A stretch of DNA of 57,007 nt. Source: Candidatus Nitrotoga sp. CP45. Its GTDB lineage: Bacteria > Pseudomonadota > Gammaproteobacteria > Burkholderiales > Gallionellaceae. The position numbers were made by a program, and so were the translations under genes. The DNA lies in NCBI GenBank assembly GCA_945874105.1, contig CAMCFJ010000017.1:1-57007 (forward strand). Direction: 5' to 3'. Within the stretch, counting starts at the first letter, position 1; each line of letters starts with the position of its first letter. This document shows, one piece after another, positions 1 through 15,453 of this stretch. The notes beneath the pieces are model-generated. The model searched no databases, was not told the DNA's origin, and saw only the letters and a program-made list of their open reading frames with translations.

Positions 1-633
1 ATGAGCGCGGTGGATTTCATTCATGCTCTGCACGAGAAATTGGCGGCGAAGTTTGTGTTGATTGGCGATGATTTTCGTTTTGGTAACAGACGCAGCGGCG
101 ATTTTGCGTTGATGGAGAAGATAGGCGGCCAGCAAGGTTTTAAAGTGGAGGTGATGCATAGGGTGTCGCACGATGGCATACGCATATCCAGCACGGCGGT
201 GCGCGCTGCGCTGGGTGAAGGTGATCTGCGCGCGGCACAGCGTTATTTGGGGCGACCTTATAGCATCAGCGGGCGTGTGGTTCATGGCGACGGTTTAGGC
301 AGGCAGCTGGGGTTCCCGACCGCAAACATCCAGTTGAAGCACAATCGGCCGCCGCTTACCGGTATTTTTGTAGTAAGGGTGCAGGGAGATGGTCTGCCGC
401 CAATGCAGGGCGTAGCGAGCCTGGGTGTACGTCCCACGGTTAAACAAAATGGCAAGCCAGTATTGGAAGTGCATCTTTTCGATTTTTCGGGCGAAATTTA
501 TAACAAACATTTGCGCGTGGATTTTTTGCACAAGCTGCGCGATGAAGTGAAATACCTCGATCTGCAAAGTTTGACGCAGCAGATTGAGCTCGATGTGTGC
601 AATGCAAAGCAATGGTTTATACAACATGATTGA
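1..633 (+). CDS. ribF: Bifunctional riboflavin kinase/FAD synthetase, 3' part
   Basis: RibF phosphorylates riboflavin to FMN and adenylylates FMN to FAD in the cytoplasm. The visible 210 residues start inside the FAD synthetase domain: GDDFRFG (about residues 22-28) and ISSTAVR (62-68) are typical nucleotidyltransferase motifs. They continue through the whole C-terminal riboflavin kinase domain ([20 protein letters not shown], about 91-110). Family members are about 310 residues, so roughly 100 N-terminal residues with the HxGH-type ATP site lie upstream of the window. The ATG at position 1 is therefore an internal Met, not the start. The end overlaps the ileS start by 8 bases. The ribF-ileS-lspA-ispH order is common in proteobacteria. 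Confidence 0.95.
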   Translation: MSAVDFIHALHEKLAAKFVLIGDDFRFGNRRSGDFALMEKIGGQQGFKVEVMHRVSHDGIRISSTAVRAALGEGDLRAAQRYLGRPYSISGRVVHGDGLGRQLGFPTANIQLKHNRPPLTGIFVVRVQGDGLPPMQGVASLGVRPTVKQNGKPVLEVHLFDFSGEIYNKHLRVDFLHKLRDEVKYLDLQSLTQQIELDVCNAKQWFIQHD

Positions 634-3436
634 CTATAAAAAAACTCTTAATCTTCCCGATACGCCTTTCCCCATGCGCGGCGATTTGGCCAAGCGCGAA
701 CCGCAGATGCTCGCCCAATGGCAGGCACAGAAACGCTATGAAAAAATACGCGCCACCAGCCTGGGACGCCCAAAGTTTATCCTGCATGACGGCCCGCCAT
801 ACGCTAACGGTGACATCCATATTGGCCATGCGGTGAACAAGGTGCTCAAGGACATCATTGTCAAAAGCAAGACTTTGTCCGGCTTTGATGCGCCGTATGT
901 TCCCGGCTGGGATTGTCACGGTCTTCCAATTGAGTTGCAGGTAGAAAAAAAGCATGGCAAGGAAATGCCGCCTGCCCGCTTTCGCGAGCTGTGCCGCGAA
1001 TACGCCGCCGAGCAAATCGAGAGACAGAAAAAAGATTTTATTCGTCTGGGTGTGTTGGGTGATTGGGACAATCCCTATCTCACCATGAATCACCAAACCG
1101 AGGCGGATATCATCCGCGCCTTGGGAAAAATATTTGAGCGCGGCCATCTTTATCAGGGGCGCAAGCCTGTGAACTGGTGTCTGGATTGTCAGTCTGCGCT
1201 GGCCGAGGCAGAAGTCGAACATGAGGACAAAACGTCATCCGCGATTGATGTGGGTTTTGAAGTCATCAGTAGCGATTCATTGGCTAAGGCTTTTGGCGTG
1301 TCTTTGCCGAGTGATGACAAAGCCTATGCGGTCATTTGGACTACCACGCCATGGACGTTGCCCGCTAATCAGGCAGTCAGCGTACATCCTGATTTTGACT
1401 ATGTGCTGGTACGAACACCACGCGGATTGCTGATACTGGCTGCTGATCTGAAACAAGCATGCCTGGATCGCTATGACATTGATGGAGAAACACTCGCCAC
1501 CTGCAAGGGCGTTGCACTGGATGGGTTGCCATTACATCACCCATTCGATGAACGTGGGGTAAAAATTATTTGTGGTGACCATGTAACACTGGAAGCGGGT
1601 ACAGGCTTGGTACATACCGCCCCGGCACATGGCCTGGACGATTATTTTGTTGGTCAGAAATACGGGCTGCCTAATGACAGCCCGGTGGGTGACGATGGCA
1701 AGTTCCTCGCCAGCACGCCGCTGGTTGGCGGATTGTTCGTATGGAAGGCGAATGATGTGGTGGTTGCCACGCTTCAGTCCAGCGGGCATCTGCTGCACCT
1801 GGAAAAAATACAGCATAGCTATCCGCACTGCTGGCGACACAAAACTCCTATCATTTTTCGTTCCACACCGCAGTGGTTTATCGGCATGGAACACGTTCAC
1901 TCCACACAGTCCATTCAGAAGAAGGAAAAGGGGGTGAACTTGCGTGACCTCGCCAATAATGCGGTCGAAGCCACCCAGTTCTACCCGGCATGGGGCAAAG
2001 CGCGACTGAAAGCGATGATTGCAAACCGCCCGGACTGGTGTGTGTCGCGCCAGCGTAATTGGGGCGTGCCGATGCCATTCTTCGTCCACAATGAAACCAC
2101 GCAGTTGCACCCACGCACGCTTGAGTTGATCGAGCAGGTCGCGCAGCGCGTCGAGCAGCAGGGTATTGAAGCGTGGTTTTCGTTGGATGCCAAAGAATTA
2201 TTGGGTGAAGAAGCGGCGCAATACCGCAAGCTTTCCGACACGCTGGACGTGTGGTTCGATTCCGGTACTACCCATGCGTCGGTATTGCATCGACGCAAGG
2301 ATTTGTCATTCCCGGCAGATTTGTATCTGGAAGGATCGGATCAGCATCGCGGCTGGTTTCAGTCTTCACTGCTGACCTCCTGCGCCATGAATGATCGTGC
2401 GCCCTACAACGCATTGCTCACCCATGGTTTTGTGGTGGATGGCCATGGTCATAAGATGAGCAAATCCAAGGGCAATGTCATCGCGCCGCAGAAAGTTTTT
2501 GATACGCTGGGTGCTGACATTTTGCGCCTGTGGGCTGCGTCCACTGACTACTCCGGCGAGATGACCATCTCCGACGAGATACTTAAGCGTGTGGTGGAAA
2601 GCTACCGTCGCATCCGCAATACTTTACGGTTTTTGCTGGCGAACACGGCTGATTTCGATGTCCAGCGAGATGCCTTGCCAGTGGAAGAATGGCTGGAGAT
2701 TGATCGCTATGCACTGGCGCTGCTAAGCCGCTTGCAGATAGAGATTACAGGCGATTATGCACGCTACGAATTTCATCTTGTAGCACAGAAATTGCAGACT
2801 TTTTGTTCCGAGCAACTGGGTGGATTCTATCTGGATATTCTCAAAGATCGTCTATACACGACGGCGCAAAATTCGCACGCACGACGCTCAGCACAGAATG
2901 CGCTGCACCATATTAGCCATAGTCTGGTGAGATTAATGGCGCCGATACTCAGCTTCACCGCAGAAGAAGCGTGGGAAATATTGAGTGGCCAGCAGGACGT
3001 GAGCGTGTTTCAGCAGGGTTGGCTTTCCTTGCCGGATTTGCCTAAAACAGACGATCAAGTGTTAGTGCAAAACTGGACGATAATTTGCAATTGGCGTGCC
3101 AGAATAAACAAGCACATCGAAGAGGTGCGCGCTGCCGGGCTGATTGGTCAGGCGTTGGCCGCCGAGGTGGAAATTTATGCAGCGGATGAAAGTTTTGATG
3201 TGCTGGCTCGTTTAGGGGATGACCTGCGATTTGTGCTAATAACATCGCGTGCCACCATCCATCGCGTCACATCTGAAGCGGAAGAGCGCATTGAAGTGAC
3301 GCCGAGCAAAAATATCAAGTGTGAACGTTGCTGGCATTATCGCGCCGACGTAGGCATTGATCCTCACAACGCTACGCTGTGTGGGCGTTGCGTCAGTAAT
3401 TTATCGGGTGACGGCGAGGTGCGGAAGTATGCTTAA
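626..3436 (+). CDS. ileS: Isoleucyl-tRNA synthetase
   Basis: Class I aminoacyl-tRNA synthetase that charges tRNA-Ile and edits Val-tRNA-Ile in the cytoplasm. The 936-residue product has the HIGH signature at residues 65-68, KMSKS at 610-614 and the CP1 editing domain between them. The C-terminal zinc site uses Cys899/Cys902 and Cys919/Cys922, as in the bacterial type with a zinc-finger tail. I chose the ATG at 626 because it gives the usual N-terminus [19 protein letters not shown]. An in-frame GTG at 584 would add 14 residues inside ribF with no family match. It overlaps the ribF stop, so translational coupling is likely, and it is followed 40 bases later by lspA. Confidence 0.97.
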   Translation: MIDYKKTLNLPDTPFPMRGDLAKREPQMLAQWQAQKRYEKIRATSLGRPKFILHDGPPYANGDIHIGHAVNKVLKDIIVKSKTLSGFDAPYVPGWDCHGLPIELQVEKKHGKEMPPARFRELCREYAAEQIERQKKDFIRLGVLGDWDNPYLTMNHQTEADIIRALGKIFERGHLYQGRKPVNWCLDCQSALAEAEVEHEDKTSSAIDVGFEVISSDSLAKAFGVSLPSDDKAYAVIWTTTPWTLPANQAVSVHPDFDYVLVRTPRGLLILAADLKQACLDRYDIDGETLATCKGVALDGLPLHHPFDERGVKIICGDHVTLEAGTGLVHTAPAHGLDDYFVGQKYGLPNDSPVGDDGKFLASTPLVGGLFVWKANDVVVATLQSSGHLLHLEKIQHSYPHCWRHKTPIIFRSTPQWFIGMEHVHSTQSIQKKEKGVNLRDLANNAVEATQFYPAWGKARLKAMIANRPDWCVSRQRNWGVPMPFFVHNETTQLHPRTLELIEQVAQRVEQQGIEAWFSLDAKELLGEEAAQYRKLSDTLDVWFDSGTTHASVLHRRKDLSFPADLYLEGSDQHRGWFQSSLLTSCAMNDRAPYNALLTHGFVVDGHGHKMSKSKGNVIAPQKVFDTLGADILRLWAASTDYSGEMTISDEILKRVVESYRRIRNTLRFLLANTADFDVQRDALPVEEWLEIDRYALALLSRLQIEITGDYARYEFHLVAQKLQTFCSEQLGGFYLDILKDRLYTTAQNSHARRSAQNALHHISHSLVRLMAPILSFTAEEAWEILSGQQDVSVFQQGWLSLPDLPKTDDQVLVQNWTIICNWRARINKHIEEVRAAGLIGQALAAEVEIYAADESFDVLARLGDDLRFVLITSRATIHRVTSEAEERIEVTPSKNIKCERCWHYRADVGIDPHNATLCGRCVSNLSGDGEVRKYA

Positions 3437-3475
3437 TCAAAAACTTTATTTCCCTCTTTTTCTTACGAAAAAAAA

Positions 3476-3961
3476 ATGACGAAGCCGGTTGAGAGAGGTG
3501 TGGGGTTGATACACTGGTTAAGCTTGGCAACGGTAATAATCATCCTCGATCAGATCACCAAGCTGTGGGTAAGCCAGAGTTTTGCCTACGGCGAGAGCGT
3601 GGCGGTGACAGACTTTTTTAACTTGGTACTCGTGCATAACAGTGGTGCGGCGTTCAGTTTCCTCAGTAATGCTGGAGGCTGGCAACGTTGGTTATTCAGC
3701 GCCATCGCCGTGATTGCTTCGGTATGGATAACTTGGCTACTGCGCAAACATAAGCAGGAAAAACTGTTTTGTTTTGCGCTGACATTGATACTAGGTGGTG
3801 CACTGGGTAACCTGATAGACCGCACTGCTTACGGCTATGTGGTGGACTTTCTGGATTTTTACTGGAACACTTATCACTTCCCGGCATTCAACATTGCAGA
3901 TTCAGCTGTTACCTGTGGCGCGGGTTTGTTGCTGTGGGAAAGTTTTACAAAAAAAACATAG
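3476..3961 (+). CDS. lspA: Lipoprotein signal peptidase
   Basis: Signal peptidase II, an inner-membrane aspartyl protease that removes signal peptides from diacylglyceryl-modified prolipoproteins. The 161 residues contain four hydrophobic segments (about 11-29, 67-88, 97-113 and 138-155). The catalytic pair is Asp115 in GNLIDR and Asp142 in FNIADSA. The conserved VHNSGAAFSF block is at 53-62. The ATG follows an A-rich run with no strong Shine-Dalgarno sequence. It lies between ileS and ispH, a conserved order. One lipoprotein in this window, YnbE, should be a substrate. Confidence 0.96.
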   Translation: MTKPVERGVGLIHWLSLATVIIILDQITKLWVSQSFAYGESVAVTDFFNLVLVHNSGAAFSFLSNAGGWQRWLFSAIAVIASVWITWLLRKHKQEKLFCFALTLILGGALGNLIDRTAYGYVVDFLDFYWNTYHFPAFNIADSAVTCGAGLLLWESFTKKT

Positions 3962-4007
3962 GATGTGTTTCTGCTTTCAAGAATAGCAAATTTACTGAAG
4001 AGATGGA

Positions 4008-4931
4008 ATGGAACTATTACTCGCTAATCCCCGTGGTTTCTGTGCTGGCGTTGATCGCGCCATTGAAATGGTCGAGCGTGCGCTGACCTTGCATGGTGCC
4101 CCAATCTATGTGCGCCATGAGGTGGTACACAACGAGTTCGTGGTTGCTAACTTGCGAAAAAAAGGCGCAGTGTTCATTGATGATTTAGCCGCTGTGCCTG
4201 CGGGCAGCATCCTCATTTTCAGCGCACATGGTGTATCGCAAGCGGTACGAAGCGAAGCCGCAGCACGTGGGTTCACAATATTTGACGCAACTTGCCCGCT
4301 GGTAACCAAGGTGCATGCCGAAGTTGCGCGCCTGCGTGAGCGGGGCAAGGAAATTATAATGATTGGACATGCCGGACATCCCGAAGTGGAAGGCACGATG
4401 GGGCAGGGTGACGGCAGCATGTATCTGGTGGAATCGCCTGCAGACGCGCAGCTTTTGGAAGTGAAAGACCCAAATAATATCGCCTTCGTCACTCAGACTA
4501 CTCTATCCATGGATGATACCGCTGCCATCATCGCGGTGCTCAAGACACGTTTCCCAAGTATTGCTGGCCCCAGGAAGAATGACATTTGCTATGCAACGCA
4601 GAACCGTCAGGATGCGGTCAAGCTTCTGGCTAGCCAATGCGATGTAGTAATCGTGGTGGGGTCGCCCAGCAGTTCTAATTCCAACCGCTTGCGCGAAGTG
4701 GCGCACAACATGAACATTCCAGCCTACCTGGTTGATAATGCGGGAGAATTGCAAGCAGAATGGCTGTCCGGAAAGTTGCATATCGGTATTTCGGCTGGAG
4801 CTTCCGCCCCGGAAGTGCTGGTGCAGGACGTGATTGCACGGCTACAAGAGCTAGGTGCAAAGAGTGTGCGTGAATTGGATGGCATTAGTGAAAATGTAGT
4901 ATTCCCAATTCCCAAAGGGCTTGCCTTGTAG
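4008..4931 (+). CDS. ispH: 4-hydroxy-3-methylbut-2-enyl diphosphate reductase
   Basis: Last enzyme of the MEP isoprenoid pathway; it reduces HMBPP to IPP and DMAPP with a [4Fe-4S] cluster. The 307-residue protein carries the three cluster cysteines Cys12 (GFCAGVDRA), Cys96 (DATCPLV) and Cys194 (DICYATQ), plus the substrate-binding motif [10 protein letters not shown] (121-130). Length is normal. It ends the ribF-ileS-lspA-ispH run and converges with prmB with only two bases between the two coding regions. No separate terminator fits between them. Confidence 0.97.
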   Translation: MELLLANPRGFCAGVDRAIEMVERALTLHGAPIYVRHEVVHNEFVVANLRKKGAVFIDDLAAVPAGSILIFSAHGVSQAVRSEAAARGFTIFDATCPLVTKVHAEVARLRERGKEIIMIGHAGHPEVEGTMGQGDGSMYLVESPADAQLLEVKDPNNIAFVTQTTLSMDDTAAIIAVLKTRFPSIAGPRKNDICYATQNRQDAVKLLASQCDVVIVVGSPSSSNSNRLREVAHNMNIPAYLVDNAGELQAEWLSGKLHIGISAGASAPEVLVQDVIARLQELGAKSVRELDGISENVVFPIPKGLAL

Positions 4932-4933
4932 TG

Positions 4934-7357
<2,424 letters not shown>

Positions 7358-7439
7358 CTTGCTGAATTAATAAGTATATTTAAATATTATGTTGATAAGT
7401 TTGCCATTGCCGAAGCCGCCTGCAATCTGACGTGGTGGA

Positions 7440-8495
7440 CTATGAGTAATAGATCAAGGACGACAAATTGCTGGCCGAGTCAGCGTTCAGTAAAGCATCT
7501 TCCTTGGTGATATCACCATTTTTGAACAGCTTGTACAACGCCTGTTCAAAGGTCTGTGAGCCGGGCGATACGCTTTGGTCGATAGCGTCGCGAATTTTGT
7601 CGATCTCATCATTTTTAATCAGCTCTGAGATAAGTGTTGTATTGAGTAAAATTTCCACAGCAGGCACCAACGTGCCATGCACGTTGGGTACCAAACGTTG
7701 AGAAATTACTGCCCGCAAACTCATTGCTATGTCAGCGAGTACTGCTTGACGAGTATCTCGTGGAAAGAGATTTACGATGCGGTTCAATGCATGGTAGCTA
7801 TTATTGGCGTGTAGCGTGGACAGGCATAAATGGCCGCTCTGGGCAAATACCAGCGCATGTTTGAAGGTTTCACGGTCGCGAATTTCACCTATCATCAGTA
7901 CATTAGGTGCCTCGCGCATGGCACTTTCCAGTGCGTTGCCATAGGAAAGCGTGTCGGTACCAATTTCACGCTGATTAATAACGGATTTATTATGTTCAAA
8001 CAGGTACTCGATGGGATCTTCAACGGTCAGGATATGGCCAGAGACAGTGATGTTGCGATGCTCAATCATGGCCGCCATTGTGGTGGATTTGCCCGATCCA
8101 GTTGCACCCGCAACCAATACCAGGCCACGCTTTTCCATAATAAGTTGACTCAATACCGGTGGCAGATTCAGCTCCTCGATATTAAGAATGTTAAACCGAA
8201 TATAACGAATGACAATGGAAATGTTGCCTCGTTGGCGGAAAATATTTACCCGATAATTTCCGGTATCCAAGACGCGATAGGAAAAATTCATTTCCATGCT
8301 GGATTCGAAGGTCGCGATTTGTTCCGGTGTCATTATTTCATAGGCGATGCGCACAATGGTTTCGCCTTTAAGTTTCTCTGCGTTCACCGGCATAACCACG
8401 CCATTGATCTTGATGTTGACTGGAGCACCGGCAGAGAAGAAAAGATCAGAAGCCTGTTTGTCGGCAGCCAGCTTCAGAAAAGGTGTAATGATCAT
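7440..8495 (-). CDS. pilU: PilT/PilU-family type IV pilus retraction ATPase
   Basis: Hexameric secretion-type ATPase that powers pilus retraction at the inner-membrane base of type IV pili. The 351 residues show an N-terminal PAS-like half, Walker A GATGSGKS (130-137), the Asp box TVEDPIEY, Walker B VLMIGEIRDRET and the His box STLHANN. The C-terminal tail beyond the ATPase core and the wording GHLCLSTLHANN favour PilU over PilT, but the split is not certain. It is embedded between dapD (15-base gap) and the arsC-like gene, an arrangement I recall from other betaproteobacteria. No other pilus gene is in this window. Confidence 0.88.
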   Translation of the reverse strand: MIITPFLKLAADKQASDLFFSAGAPVNIKINGVVMPVNAEKLKGETIVRIAYEIMTPEQIATFESSMEMNFSYRVLDTGNYRVNIFRQRGNISIVIRYIRFNILNIEELNLPPVLSQLIMEKRGLVLVAGATGSGKSTTMAAMIEHRNITVSGHILTVEDPIEYLFEHNKSVINQREIGTDTLSYGNALESAMREAPNVLMIGEIRDRETFKHALVFAQSGHLCLSTLHANNSYHALNRIVNLFPRDTRQAVLADIAMSLRAVISQRLVPNVHGTLVPAVEILLNTTLISELIKNDEIDKIRDAIDQSVSPGSQTFEQALYKLFKNGDITKEDALLNADSASNLSSLIYYS

Positions 8496-8510
8496 AATCT
8501 TTGCCCCGGG

Positions 8511-9332
8511 TTAAATCCCACGCAGTAGCTCATTAATACCGACTTTTGCCCGGGTTTTTGCATCCACCTTCTTGACGATCACGGCGCAGTAAAGGCTGTA
8601 GCTGCCATCCTTGGAGGGCAAGTTGCCGGAAACTACCACTGAGCCTGCCGGTACACGGCCAAAATGCACTTCGCCAGTTTCGCGATCGAAAATCTTGGTA
8701 CTTTGCCCGATGTACACACCCATCGAAATCACTGCACCTTCTTCAACAATGACACCTTCGACAATTTCAGAGCGCGCACCGATGAAGCAGTTGTCCTCGA
8801 TAATAGTCGGGTTGGCCTGCACCGGTTCCAGCACACCGCCGATACCGACCCCGCCACTCAAGTGCACGTTCTTGCCAATCTGCGCGCACGAACCAACCGT
8901 TGCCCAGGTATCCACCATGGTGCCTTCATCCACATAAGCGCCAATGTTGACGTAAGACGGCATCAAGACCACGTTCTTGGCTATGAATGAACCTTTGCGC
9001 GCCGCAGCTGGCGGTACTATGCGGAAGCCGCCCTCACGAAAATCGCGCGAGTTGTAATCGGCAAACTTGGACGGAACCTTGTCGTAATAATTGGTAAAGC
9101 CACCCTTGATGAATGCATTGTCTTCCATGCGGAAAGACAATAGCACTGCTTTTTTCAGCCATTGATGGGTTACCCACTGACCCTCTATTTTTTCCGCCAC
9201 TCGCAGAGTGCCGGTGTCGAGGTGGCCGATAACGGTGTCCACCGCATCTTTCAGTTTCGCATCTACGTTGCGTGGTGTAATTTCGGCACGGCGTTCAAAA
9301 GCGGGTTCGATGATCTGTTGCAGTTGTTCCAT
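8511..9332 (-). CDS. dapD: Tetrahydrodipicolinate N-succinyltransferase
   Basis: Transfers succinyl from succinyl-CoA to tetrahydrodipicolinate, opening the succinylase DAP route. The 273-residue product has the helical N-terminus ([20 protein letters not shown]) and a left-handed beta-helix of hexapeptide repeats from about residue 110 to 230 (for example [19 protein letters not shown]). Length is standard. It lies 7 bases downstream of dapC and is cotranscribed with it by position. Confidence 0.97.
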   Translation of the reverse strand: MEQLQQIIEPAFERRAEITPRNVDAKLKDAVDTVIGHLDTGTLRVAEKIEGQWVTHQWLKKAVLLSFRMEDNAFIKGGFTNYYDKVPSKFADYNSRDFREGGFRIVPPAAARKGSFIAKNVVLMPSYVNIGAYVDEGTMVDTWATVGSCAQIGKNVHLSGGVGIGGVLEPVQANPTIIEDNCFIGARSEIVEGVIVEEGAVISMGVYIGQSTKIFDRETGEVHFGRVPAGSVVVSGNLPSKDGSYSLYCAVIVKKVDAKTRAKVGINELLRGI

Positions 9333-9339
9333 GATTTTC

Positions 9340-10530
9340 CTAGTCTAGTTTGCGGGTAAATTCGGCGATGCGATGTGCGGCTTCCAAAGTTTCGCTCAGC
9401 TCTGCTACCAAGGCGATGCGGATAAAATTTTCGCCTGGATTTACGCCATGTGCATCACGCGCCAGGAAACTGCCGGGCAGCACGGTGACATTATAGTCTC
9501 GATGCAGATATTGCGCGAAGCGGGTGTCAGCTATGGGTACCCGCAGCCACAGGTAAAAACTGGCATCCGGCGGCGCCACTGGCAGCAAGGGTTTCAGGAT
9601 GCTGATAACCTGTGCAAATTTCTCCGCATACAGGCGGCGGTTTTCGGCGACATGTTCTTCATCCTGCCAAGCGACCGCGCTGGCGGCCTGCACTGCCGGA
9701 TTCATGGCGCAACCGTGGTAAGTGCGATACAGCGTAAATTTCTCAACTATTTTTGCTTCACCCGCCACAAAACCGGAGCGCATGCCGGGTACGTTGGAGC
9801 GCTTGGACAAGCTGAAAAAAGATACCAGATTGCGGTAATCGCTGCGTCCCAGTTGCTGCGCTGCTTGTAGCGCACCGAGCGGTGGCGTATCAAAATAGAT
9901 TTCAGAATAGCATTCATCGGCAGCGATGATAAAGCCGTAACGGTCGGCCAGATCGAATAGTGTTTTCCATTCTGCAAGTTCAAGTACACGCCCGGTCGGA
10001 TTGCCAGGCGAGCACACATAAATCAGCTGCGTGCGCTGCCAAACATCTTGCGGCAATTGATCAAAATTCAACGCGTAGTTATCTTCCGGCAGGGTGTTGA
10101 TGAAATAGGGTGTGGCACCAGCCAGCAGAGCTGCGCCTTCATATATCTGATAGAACGGATTAGGACAAATCACGGTGGGGTTGTCGCACGTACGGTCAAT
10201 CACCGCTTGTGCGAAAGCAAATAGCGCCTCACGACTGCCGTTCACTGGCAGGACTTGTGATTTTGCATTCAGTGCAGGAAGATCATAACGGTGCTCAAGC
10301 CAGCTGGCGATGCTGCCACGTAACGCGTCACTGCCTGCGGTTGTGGGATAATTAGCAAGTCCCGACAAGTTGGCGCTTAATGCGTCACTAATGAATCGCG
10401 GAGTGGCATGCTTTGGTTCCCCAATGTGCAGGTTGATAGGCCGGTAGGCTGGGTTGGGTGCAACCGAGCTGAATAAATTGGCGAGTTTCTGGAACGGGTA
10501 GGGCTGCAGACGATCAAGATCAGGATTCAT
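9340..10530 (-). CDS. dapC: Succinyldiaminopimelate aminotransferase
   Basis: PLP-dependent class I/II aminotransferase that forms N-succinyl-LL-DAP. The PLP lysine is in [15 protein letters not shown], and CSPGNPTG and [11 protein letters not shown] are typical of fold type I enzymes. The start at 10530 ([16 protein letters not shown]) fits the family and gives 396 residues. In-frame upstream starts at 10542 (ATG) and 10557 (GTG) are possible but lack a Shine-Dalgarno sequence and approach the predicted -10. It is the first gene of the DAP operon, and its neighbours dapD and dapE make the DapC role more likely than a generic aminotransferase. Confidence 0.94.
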   Translation of the reverse strand: MNPDLDRLQPYPFQKLANLFSSVAPNPAYRPINLHIGEPKHATPRFISDALSANLSGLANYPTTAGSDALRGSIASWLEHRYDLPALNAKSQVLPVNGSREALFAFAQAVIDRTCDNPTVICPNPFYQIYEGAALLAGATPYFINTLPEDNYALNFDQLPQDVWQRTQLIYVCSPGNPTGRVLELAEWKTLFDLADRYGFIIAADECYSEIYFDTPPLGALQAAQQLGRSDYRNLVSFFSLSKRSNVPGMRSGFVAGEAKIVEKFTLYRTYHGCAMNPAVQAASAVAWQDEEHVAENRRLYAEKFAQVISILKPLLPVAPPDASFYLWLRVPIADTRFAQYLHRDYNVTVLPGSFLARDAHGVNPGENFIRIALVAELSETLEAAHRIAEFTRKLD

Positions 10531-10558
10531 AATTTTTTGCATAAGCTGAATAGGCACA

Positions 10559-10586
10559 ATTATAAAGGCGTAGCGAGTGGCATCAA
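10559..10586 (-). promoter_or_regulatory. Predicted sigma70 promoter for the dapC operon
   Basis: On the minus strand, TTGATG (10586-10581) is followed after 16 bases by a perfect TATAAT (10564-10559). Transcription would start near 10552 and run into dapC at 10530. The promoter overlaps the GTG start of the divergent DMT transporter gene at 10577. Seen by eye only. Confidence 0.5.
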
Positions 10587-11461
10587 AACAAAAAGTTTTG
10601 TCGGTGATAGGCCTGTTGAGCGGTGCGCTGGTGTGGGGGCTGATGTGGTATCCCTTTCGCGCATTGCAAAATATGGGGGTAGGCGGCGAATTATCTACGC
10701 TGCTCAGCTATTCTATGGCAATGATATTAGGCCTGCTGTTATTGGGGCCGATATGGCGCGAGCTAAAAGTTGCCGGGTGGCTGAGTATTGCTTTGATGGC
10801 GAGTGCGGGCTGGACTAATGTAGGCTATGTGCTGGCGATGTTGGACGGCGAAGTAATGCGTGTGTTGCTACTGTTCTATCTCGCGCCATTGTGGACGGTA
10901 TTCTTTTCATACTGGCTGCTTGGTGAAAAATTAAATCATTACGGCTACGCCATTATTGCGCTGTCATTGGGTGGCGCGTTCGTTATGCTGTGGGATACGC
11001 AGCATGGATTGCCGCTACCGCAAAATCAGGCGGAATGGATAGGTCTTTCAGCGGGGATTAGTTTTGCTTTGTTGAATGTAATGGTGCGTCGCACGCAACA
11101 TCTGAGCGTGAATTTCAAAGTTGCCAGCGTATGGTTGGGCACAATATTGTTCACTACCGTGTTGCTATTGTTCCAAGGCAATGTCATGTCGCAATTGCAG
11201 AGCATCACGCCGGATGCGTGGTGGTTTCTATGGCTGGTTGGATTGGTGTTATGTGCCGTTAGTTTTGCGGTGCAATACGGACTGACTTATCTGCCCGCCA
11301 ACCAGGCTATTGTTCTGTTTCTTTCCGAACTAGTGTTTGCAGCCGTATCCTCATATTTATTGGCGGATGAGGAAATGGAACTGCGGGAAATTATCGGAGC
11401 AGTGCTGATAGTTTCGGCCAGCTTGCTGTCTGGAAAATGCACACCACACCATGAAAAATAA
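10577..11461 (+). CDS. DMT-superfamily (EamA) transporter
   Basis: A 294-residue inner-membrane protein with about ten hydrophobic segments arranged as two EamA repeats (about 5-140 and 150-287). This is the layout of drug/metabolite transporters such as RhaT/YdcZ relatives. The C-terminal repeat shows the usual LFLSELVFAAVSSYLLADEE stretch. The start is GTG at 10577 with AAAGG about 9 bases upstream. Substrate cannot be told from sequence. It is divergent from dapC, and tmk follows after 22 bases. Confidence 0.88.
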   Translation: MASKQKVLSVIGLLSGALVWGLMWYPFRALQNMGVGGELSTLLSYSMAMILGLLLLGPIWRELKVAGWLSIALMASAGWTNVGYVLAMLDGEVMRVLLLFYLAPLWTVFFSYWLLGEKLNHYGYAIIALSLGGAFVMLWDTQHGLPLPQNQAEWIGLSAGISFALLNVMVRRTQHLSVNFKVASVWLGTILFTTVLLLFQGNVMSQLQSITPDAWWFLWLVGLVLCAVSFAVQYGLTYLPANQAIVLFLSELVFAAVSSYLLADEEMELREIIGAVLIVSASLLSGKCTPHHEK

Positions 11462-11483
11462 TTTCTTTGGGGAAGCAATTTAA

Positions 11484-12092
11484 ATGAGCAAAGCAAAATT
11501 TATTACCTTTGAAGGGGTGGATGGGGCAGGCAAAAGCACCCATCTGGCCTGGTTTGCCGAGGCCTTGCGCAAGCGCGGCAAGGAGGTGCTTGTAACGCGT
11601 GAACCGGGCGGCACCCCATTGGGTGAATGCCTGCGTGACATTCTGCTAAACCAACCCATGCACGCGGAAACGGAGGCTCTGTTAATGTTTGCCGCTCGCT
11701 TTGAACATATCGAACAGGTTATCAAGCCAGCTTTGCAACGGGGGACCTGGGTGGTATCCGACCGTTTTAGCGATGCCAGTTTTGCCTATCAGGGTGGGGG
11801 CAGGGGGATGAACGTGGCGAAGCTGGAACAGTTGGAATGCTGGGTACATGAAAATTTTCAGCCGGATTTGACATTGTTGTTTGACCTTCCGATTGAGGTG
11901 GCACGCCAACGATTGTCGAGGAATATAACGCTGGATCGCTTCGAAAAGGAAAAAGACAGCTTTTTCGAGAAGGTGCGGCTAGCGTACTTGGAGCGCCGTA
12001 AGAAACATCCAGATCGCATTATGTTGATTGATGCTTCCCAAACACCAGACCACGTTAAAGTGAATTTAGAGAAAATTGTTATATCAATTTGA
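11484..12092 (+). CDS. tmk: Thymidylate kinase
   Basis: Phosphorylates dTMP to dTDP for DNA synthesis. The 202 residues carry the P-loop GVDGAGKST (11-19), the DR motif in [17 protein letters not shown] and a lid region near [15 protein letters not shown]. Length is normal. In many proteobacteria holB follows tmk. Here it is followed by a 164-base non-coding stretch and zipA, so the usual neighbour has moved. Confidence 0.96.
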   Translation: MSKAKFITFEGVDGAGKSTHLAWFAEALRKRGKEVLVTREPGGTPLGECLRDILLNQPMHAETEALLMFAARFEHIEQVIKPALQRGTWVVSDRFSDASFAYQGGGRGMNVAKLEQLECWVHENFQPDLTLLFDLPIEVARQRLSRNITLDRFEKEKDSFFEKVRLAYLERRKKHPDRIMLIDASQTPDHVKVNLEKIVISI

Positions 12093-12164
12093 ATTAATTA
12101 ATAATTGTAAATTAATCATGATAGCAAATTCGAGTTGAGCGAAACCAGCAAAGTTCAGTGACCT

Positions 12165-12193
12165 TTGCCATTTCTCGGCTCTCTTGCGATAAT
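12165..12193 (+). promoter_or_regulatory. Predicted sigma70 promoter for zipA-ligA
   Basis: TTGCCA (12165-12170), a 17-base spacer and GATAAT (12188-12193). The predicted start near 12200 leaves a leader of about 57 bases before zipA. The rest of the 12093-12256 gap holds no gene I can recognise. Confidence 0.5.
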
Positions 12194-12256
12194 CCAACAA
12201 CAATGGCGTAACGTGCCCACGCATGCAGAAAATTAATCTACCGCATTATTCTCAAT

Positions 12257-13333
12257 ATGAGTGAACTACAAATTAGCTTGCTCGGCATCGGCATAACCGT
12301 GGTGCTGACGATATATATTTATAACTGGTGGCAGCAGCGCCAATATCGACGCAAGTTCAGTGCGGCGTTCAAGCATAGGCATGAGGATGCACTGTATCGC
12401 TCCGCAGTAGAAATGCCGACAGAAGAATTGCTGGACGAGAAGATGGAGCAGGACATGTCCATTAGTATGTTGCCGAATGAATCGCAGCACGGGTATCCAG
12501 TAGATGCGATGTGTGCGTTGCTGGATGAGGAAACCGATTACATTGCAGTGATATCGCCTAAAAGCCCGGTGGGTGCAAATGCACTCACATTGCTGTGGCA
12601 GCAACGCTTTGATTTTGGTAAAAACGTCCATGTATGTGGCTTAAGTGCGGCGAGCGGCGAATGGGGGAAAGTGATTGCGGATAGTCCATCGGCCTACACC
12701 TCATTTAAACTGGCGTTACAACTCGTTAATCGCTCCGGCGCGGCGAGTGAAGCTAAATTGATGGATTTTCGCGAACTGGCGCGGATAATTGCAGCACAAT
12801 TGCATGCCGCTGTGGTATTGCCGGATGTGGCGGAAACTGCCGCGCGCGCGCTTGAGTTGGATAAGTACTGCGCAGCTGTAGATCTAATTATCGGTCTTAA
12901 TATTTTACCCAGCAATGAACACATGCTGTCTGGCAACGATATCGCGCGCGTGGCTGAACAATATGGGTTTCGTTTGCAAGCGGACGGTACGTTCCACTTA
13001 ATTGATACGCATGGACTTACTCTGTTCAGTTTGTGCAATGAAGACAACACACCATTTCAACACCATACCTTAGATCAGTTGCATGTAGACGGCCTGACTT
13101 TGTTGCTGGATGTGCCACGTGTGGAGCAGCCCTCACTAGGTTTTGATCAAATGGTGACTTTGGCACGGCAACTGGCTAAGGAACTGCATGCAACCATAGT
13201 GGATGCGCACCATGTTGCATTAAGCGAAGGTAGTATTACGCTAATCAGTGAGCGGATTGCTGCTGTTGAGGCTGAAATGCGGGCAAGCCACATTATTGCT
13301 GGCAGTGTCCAGGCGCGCAGGCTGTTTTCCTAG
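12257..13333 (+). CDS. zipA: Cell division protein ZipA
   Basis: Inner-membrane anchor that tethers FtsZ to the membrane at the division site. The 358-residue protein has one N-terminal membrane segment (about 6-25, LGIGITVVLTIYIYNWW), a basic juxtamembrane stretch, a variable linker and a C-terminal FtsZ-binding domain. That domain ends with the conserved FDQMVTLARQLAKEL region and SEGSITLISERIAAVE. Sequence conservation is modest, but zipA directly before ligA is a strong contextual marker. The smc gene that often precedes zipA is not present here. The ATG has no clear Shine-Dalgarno sequence. Confidence 0.85.
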   Translation: MSELQISLLGIGITVVLTIYIYNWWQQRQYRRKFSAAFKHRHEDALYRSAVEMPTEELLDEKMEQDMSISMLPNESQHGYPVDAMCALLDEETDYIAVISPKSPVGANALTLLWQQRFDFGKNVHVCGLSAASGEWGKVIADSPSAYTSFKLALQLVNRSGAASEAKLMDFRELARIIAAQLHAAVVLPDVAETAARALELDKYCAAVDLIIGLNILPSNEHMLSGNDIARVAEQYGFRLQADGTFHLIDTHGLTLFSLCNEDNTPFQHHTLDQLHVDGLTLLLDVPRVEQPSLGFDQMVTLARQLAKELHATIVDAHHVALSEGSITLISERIAAVEAEMRASHIIAGSVQARRLFS

Positions 13334-13356
13334 ATTTTTCTTTCAGATTAGGTTAA

Positions 13357-15402
<2,046 letters not shown>

Positions 15403-15453
15403 ATCGTAATTGTTTTTTGAAAGTCTTTAACCGGAGAGTTATGGAAAAATATT

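Noticed and set aside
12093-12256. Minus-strand open stretch between tmk and zipA that reads like a protein tail (AWARYAIVVGLSQESREMAK)
   Set aside because: It is about 40 codons, has no start or ribosome-binding site, matches no family I can name, and overlaps a good zipA promoter. It might be a gene relic, but I cannot support it.
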